Notes under the pieces: generated by a model | The model's database searches: none | What the model saw: the letters and a program-made list of their open reading frames with translations, nothing else | Told to the model about the DNA's origin: nothing | Translations under genes and position numbers: made by a program | NCBI GenBank assembly: GCA_934646845.1 | Contig: CAKUEV010000098.1 | Coordinates: 1 to 6,811 of the forward strand | DNA length: 6,811 nucleotides | Origin: an uncultured Slackia sp. | GTDB taxonomy: Bacteria > Actinomycetota > Coriobacteriia > Coriobacteriales > Eggerthellaceae | Direction of reading: 5' to 3' | Shown: piece after piece, positions 5,300-6,811 of the stretch | Layout of the letters: every line of letters starts with the position of its first letter | Position numbering within the stretch: position 1 is the first letter of the stretch

Positions 5300-5962
5300 A
5301 TGGCGAATATCATCATCGTTGGCTGTGGGCGTGTTGGTTCCCAGCTCGCAACGCTGCTTTCCCAGGGTGACGGCAATGTGTGCGTCGTCGACCGCAATGC
5401 CGCGGCGTTCTCGAATCTCGATCGCAATTTCAATGGCAACACCCTGCAGGGCGTAGGCTTCGACGAGGACGTTCTTGTGCGCGCGGGCGTGGAGGAAGCC
5501 GACGTTGTGGCCGCCGTTACGCAGTCGGACAACTCGAACCTTATGGTGATCGAGGTCGCTCGCCGTATTTTCCACGTGCCTCACGTTATCGCGCGACTTT
5601 ACAACCCCGCGCGCGAGCGAGCCTATATGCAGTTGGGCCTCGACTATGTGTGCGGAACCTCGCTCGTTGCTGAGGAAATCTTCTCGAAAATCATGTCGGG
5701 CCACGGAAGCCATCTCGATACGTTCGGCGACTTCGAGGTGCTGCGCTTCTCCATCGATTTATCTATGACGCCCCGCGGCCGCGTGAAGGTGGGCGACCTC
5801 GAACGCAACCACGGCATTCGCATTATCGCGTTCGAGCGCCGCGACGGCTCCATGAGCTCCATTCCCACGCGCGACAGCGTGCTCTACCATGGCGACAGCG
5901 TGCTGGCATGCATTCGCCATGACCTGCTGAATTCGTTCTCGGTTTACATGATGCAAAGGTAG
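5300..5962 (+). CDS. trkA: TrkA-type K+ uptake regulatory subunit (first of a pair)
   Basis: This 220-residue cytoplasmic protein has an N-terminal RCK/TrkA_N Rossmann fold (about 1-125) and a TrkA_C domain (about 140-220). The nucleotide loop is GCGRVG (8-13), and Asp31 at the end of strand two (CVVDRN) favours binding of an NAD(H)-type ribose. ADVVAAVTQSDNSN (67-80) and ARLYNP (98-103) are typical RCK strand ends. It has one RCK unit, like KtrA or mycobacterial CeoB, rather than the doubled E. coli TrkA. Such subunits gate a TrkH/KtrB membrane channel in response to nucleotides. AAAGG at 5288-5292 lies 7 nt before the ATG. The 38-nt gap after the beta-barrel gene contains a hairpin (CGCCG 5264-5268 with CGGCG 5276-5280) without a T tract, so readthrough from upstream is possible. 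Confidence 0.9.
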   Translation: MANIIIVGCGRVGSQLATLLSQGDGNVCVVDRNAAAFSNLDRNFNGNTLQGVGFDEDVLVRAGVEEADVVAAVTQSDNSNLMVIEVARRIFHVPHVIARLYNPARERAYMQLGLDYVCGTSLVAEEIFSKIMSGHGSHLDTFGDFEVLRFSIDLSMTPRGRVKVGDLERNHGIRIIAFERRDGSMSSIPTRDSVLYHGDSVLACIRHDLLNSFSVYMMQR

Positions 5963-5968
5963 GCTGCG

Positions 5969-6649
5969 GTGTATATCGTTATTATGGGCGGCGGCAAAGT
6001 CGGCGAATACCTGGCGAGCGTTTTGTTGGGCAAGGGCCATGAAGTCGCCGTGCTCGAAAGCGACCGCGATACGGCCGACCATCTCTCCGTCGAGCTTCAG
6101 GGCGAATACCTCATCATTAACGGCGATGGCTGCGACTCCGACTTCCAGGAAGACGCGGGCATTCGTAAGGCCGACGTCTTCGTTGCCGTAACGGGCCGCG
6201 ACGACGACAATCTGGTGGCGTGCGAAATCGCGACGCGCGTATTCAACGTGAATCGCTGCATCGCCCGCGTGAACAACCCCAAGAATCGTCGAATCTTTCG
6301 CGAGGTCGGCATCGAGAGCGTGTCGTCGACCATGCTTATCGCGAACATGATTGAAGAAGAAGCCCTGATGGGCGGCGTGGGCGTCGTGTCGGCCCTTTCG
6401 CGCGGCGATATCGCGCTGCTCGAAATCGCGATCCCGCAGAAGCTTCGCCACTTCAAAATGAACGACGGCGTGCCCGTCGATGTTATCGATCTGCCCGAAG
6501 GCAGCCTGCTCATTGCTGTTGATCGCCGCGAATACGGCGAGGCCGAGGTGGCGACCGACGACATGGTGCTTTACCCGGGCGATAAGGCCGTCGTGGTTGC
6601 TGAGCACGATATCGTCGACGACGTTCGCGCGGTATTCGGCGCTTTGTAG
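5969..6649 (+). CDS. trkA: TrkA-type K+ uptake regulatory subunit (second of a pair)
   Basis: This 226-residue RCK protein has a nucleotide loop GGGKVG (7-12), an acidic residue at the end of strand two (Glu30 in AVLESD), NGDGCD (51-56), DVFVAVTGRDDDN (69-81) and ARVNNP (99-104). The TrkA_C domain spans about 147-222. It starts with GTG six nt after the stop of the first trkA; AAAGG (5955-5959) before that stop serves as its ribosome binding site 9 nt upstream, so translation is coupled. The paired arrangement matches ceoB-ceoC of mycobacteria. The two chains probably form a hetero-oligomeric gating ring, by analogy with the two RCK halves of E. coli TrkA. The membrane partner is not in the window. 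Confidence 0.9.
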   Translation: MYIVIMGGGKVGEYLASVLLGKGHEVAVLESDRDTADHLSVELQGEYLIINGDGCDSDFQEDAGIRKADVFVAVTGRDDDNLVACEIATRVFNVNRCIARVNNPKNRRIFREVGIESVSSTMLIANMIEEEALMGGVGVVSALSRGDIALLEIAIPQKLRHFKMNDGVPVDVIDLPEGSLLIAVDRREYGEAEVATDDMVLYPGDKAVVVAEHDIVDDVRAVFGAL

Positions 6650-6660
6650 GCCACCGCTGC

Positions 6661-6700
6661 GCGAATCGAGTGTTGTCTGACGATTCGCATGCCTTTCTGT
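6661..6700 (+). terminator. Hairpin terminator after the trkA pair
   Basis: GCGAATCG (6661-6668) and CGATTCGC (6681-6688) form a perfect 8-bp stem with a 12-nt loop. The sequence after it, ATGCCTTTCTGTT, is T rich but interrupted. It sits 11 nt after the stop codon of the second trkA, the expected place for the end of the operon. Confidence 0.55.
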
Positions 6701-6702
6701 TC

Positions 6703-6811
6703 GCGTTCGGGAGGCCCTGGGCGAACGCCCTGAAATGCCCGCTCGGCTACCGGCCGCTTCGCGGCCTATGCGCCGAGCTCCGGTTTCCCGTTTTGGGGAG
6801 AAATGAGAAAC
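6703..6811 (+). other. Strongly self-complementary region, candidate structured leader RNA
   Basis: No gene is seen here. GCGTTCG (6703-6709) pairs with CGAACGC (6722-6728); the alternative GGGC-GAAC-GCCC (6719-6730) competes with it. A nested element follows: outer arms GCTCGGC (6741-6747) and GCCGAGC (6772-6778), inner arms GGCCGC (6752-6757) and GCGGCC (6761-6766) with a TTC loop, and an asymmetric internal loop (TACC against TATGC). At the end, GGGGAG (6795-6800) looks like a ribosome binding site and can be covered by TTTCCC (6784-6789). ATG at 6803 is only 2 nt after it, so the true start may lie beyond the window. No known riboswitch class was recognised, and no promoter is evident. 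Confidence 0.4.

Noticed and set aside
5759..6607. Minus-strand open frame opposite the trkA pair
   Set aside because: It lies fully antisense to two clear RCK proteins and has no recognisable domain.

Overview
The window looks like chromosomal DNA of a high-GC actinobacterium. The gene set (a DUF2797 protein, a haemolysin III/TrhA protein, a soluble CorC-like protein, two PspC proteins, and a TrkA pair made of single-RCK subunits) and the codon use suggest Actinomycetota, perhaps class Coriobacteriia. This placement is inferred from style and gene content only. All credible genes lie on the plus strand, are tightly packed and share similar codon use. There is no sign of an insertion sequence, phage, CRISPR array, tRNA or rRNA.

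Layout: (1) 1-129 is the 3' end of a gene whose last residues resemble ferrochelatase. (2) 374-1273 is a DUF2797 protein with a Cys cluster and a GIY-YIG-like motif order. (3) 1274-1513 is non-coding on the plus strand but holds two mutually exclusive hairpins and a good intrinsic terminator that points onto the minus strand, followed by an extended -10 promoter 7 nt before an ATG. (4) 1514-2197 is a TrhA/haemolysin III membrane protein, probably read from a leaderless mRNA. (5) 2246-3097 is a soluble CBS-pair plus CorC_HlyC protein. (6) 3140-3901 and 3915-4349 are two membrane proteins with PspC domains at opposite ends, closed by a small terminator. (7) A near-consensus promoter at 4379-4406 starts a structured leader of about 108 nt ahead of a secreted double-psi beta-barrel (3D/RlpA-like) protein at 4521-5261. 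(8) 5300-5962 and 5969-6649 are two TrkA/RCK potassium-uptake regulatory subunits, followed by a hairpin terminator. (9) 6703-6811 is strongly self-complementary and may be a structured leader of a gene beyond the window.

Most of the cluster concerns the envelope and ion homeostasis: membrane-stress sensing (PspC pair), membrane homeostasis (TrhA), divalent-cation-linked CorC function, a wall-associated secreted domain, and K+ uptake gating. The TrkA pair needs a membrane partner (TrkH/TrkG or KtrB type), which is not in the window. No wholly new system is evident. The features most worth a second look are RNA-level ones: the attenuator-like element at 1298-1408, the leaderless promoter at 1498-1513, the leader at 4413-4520 and the folded tail at 6703-6811.
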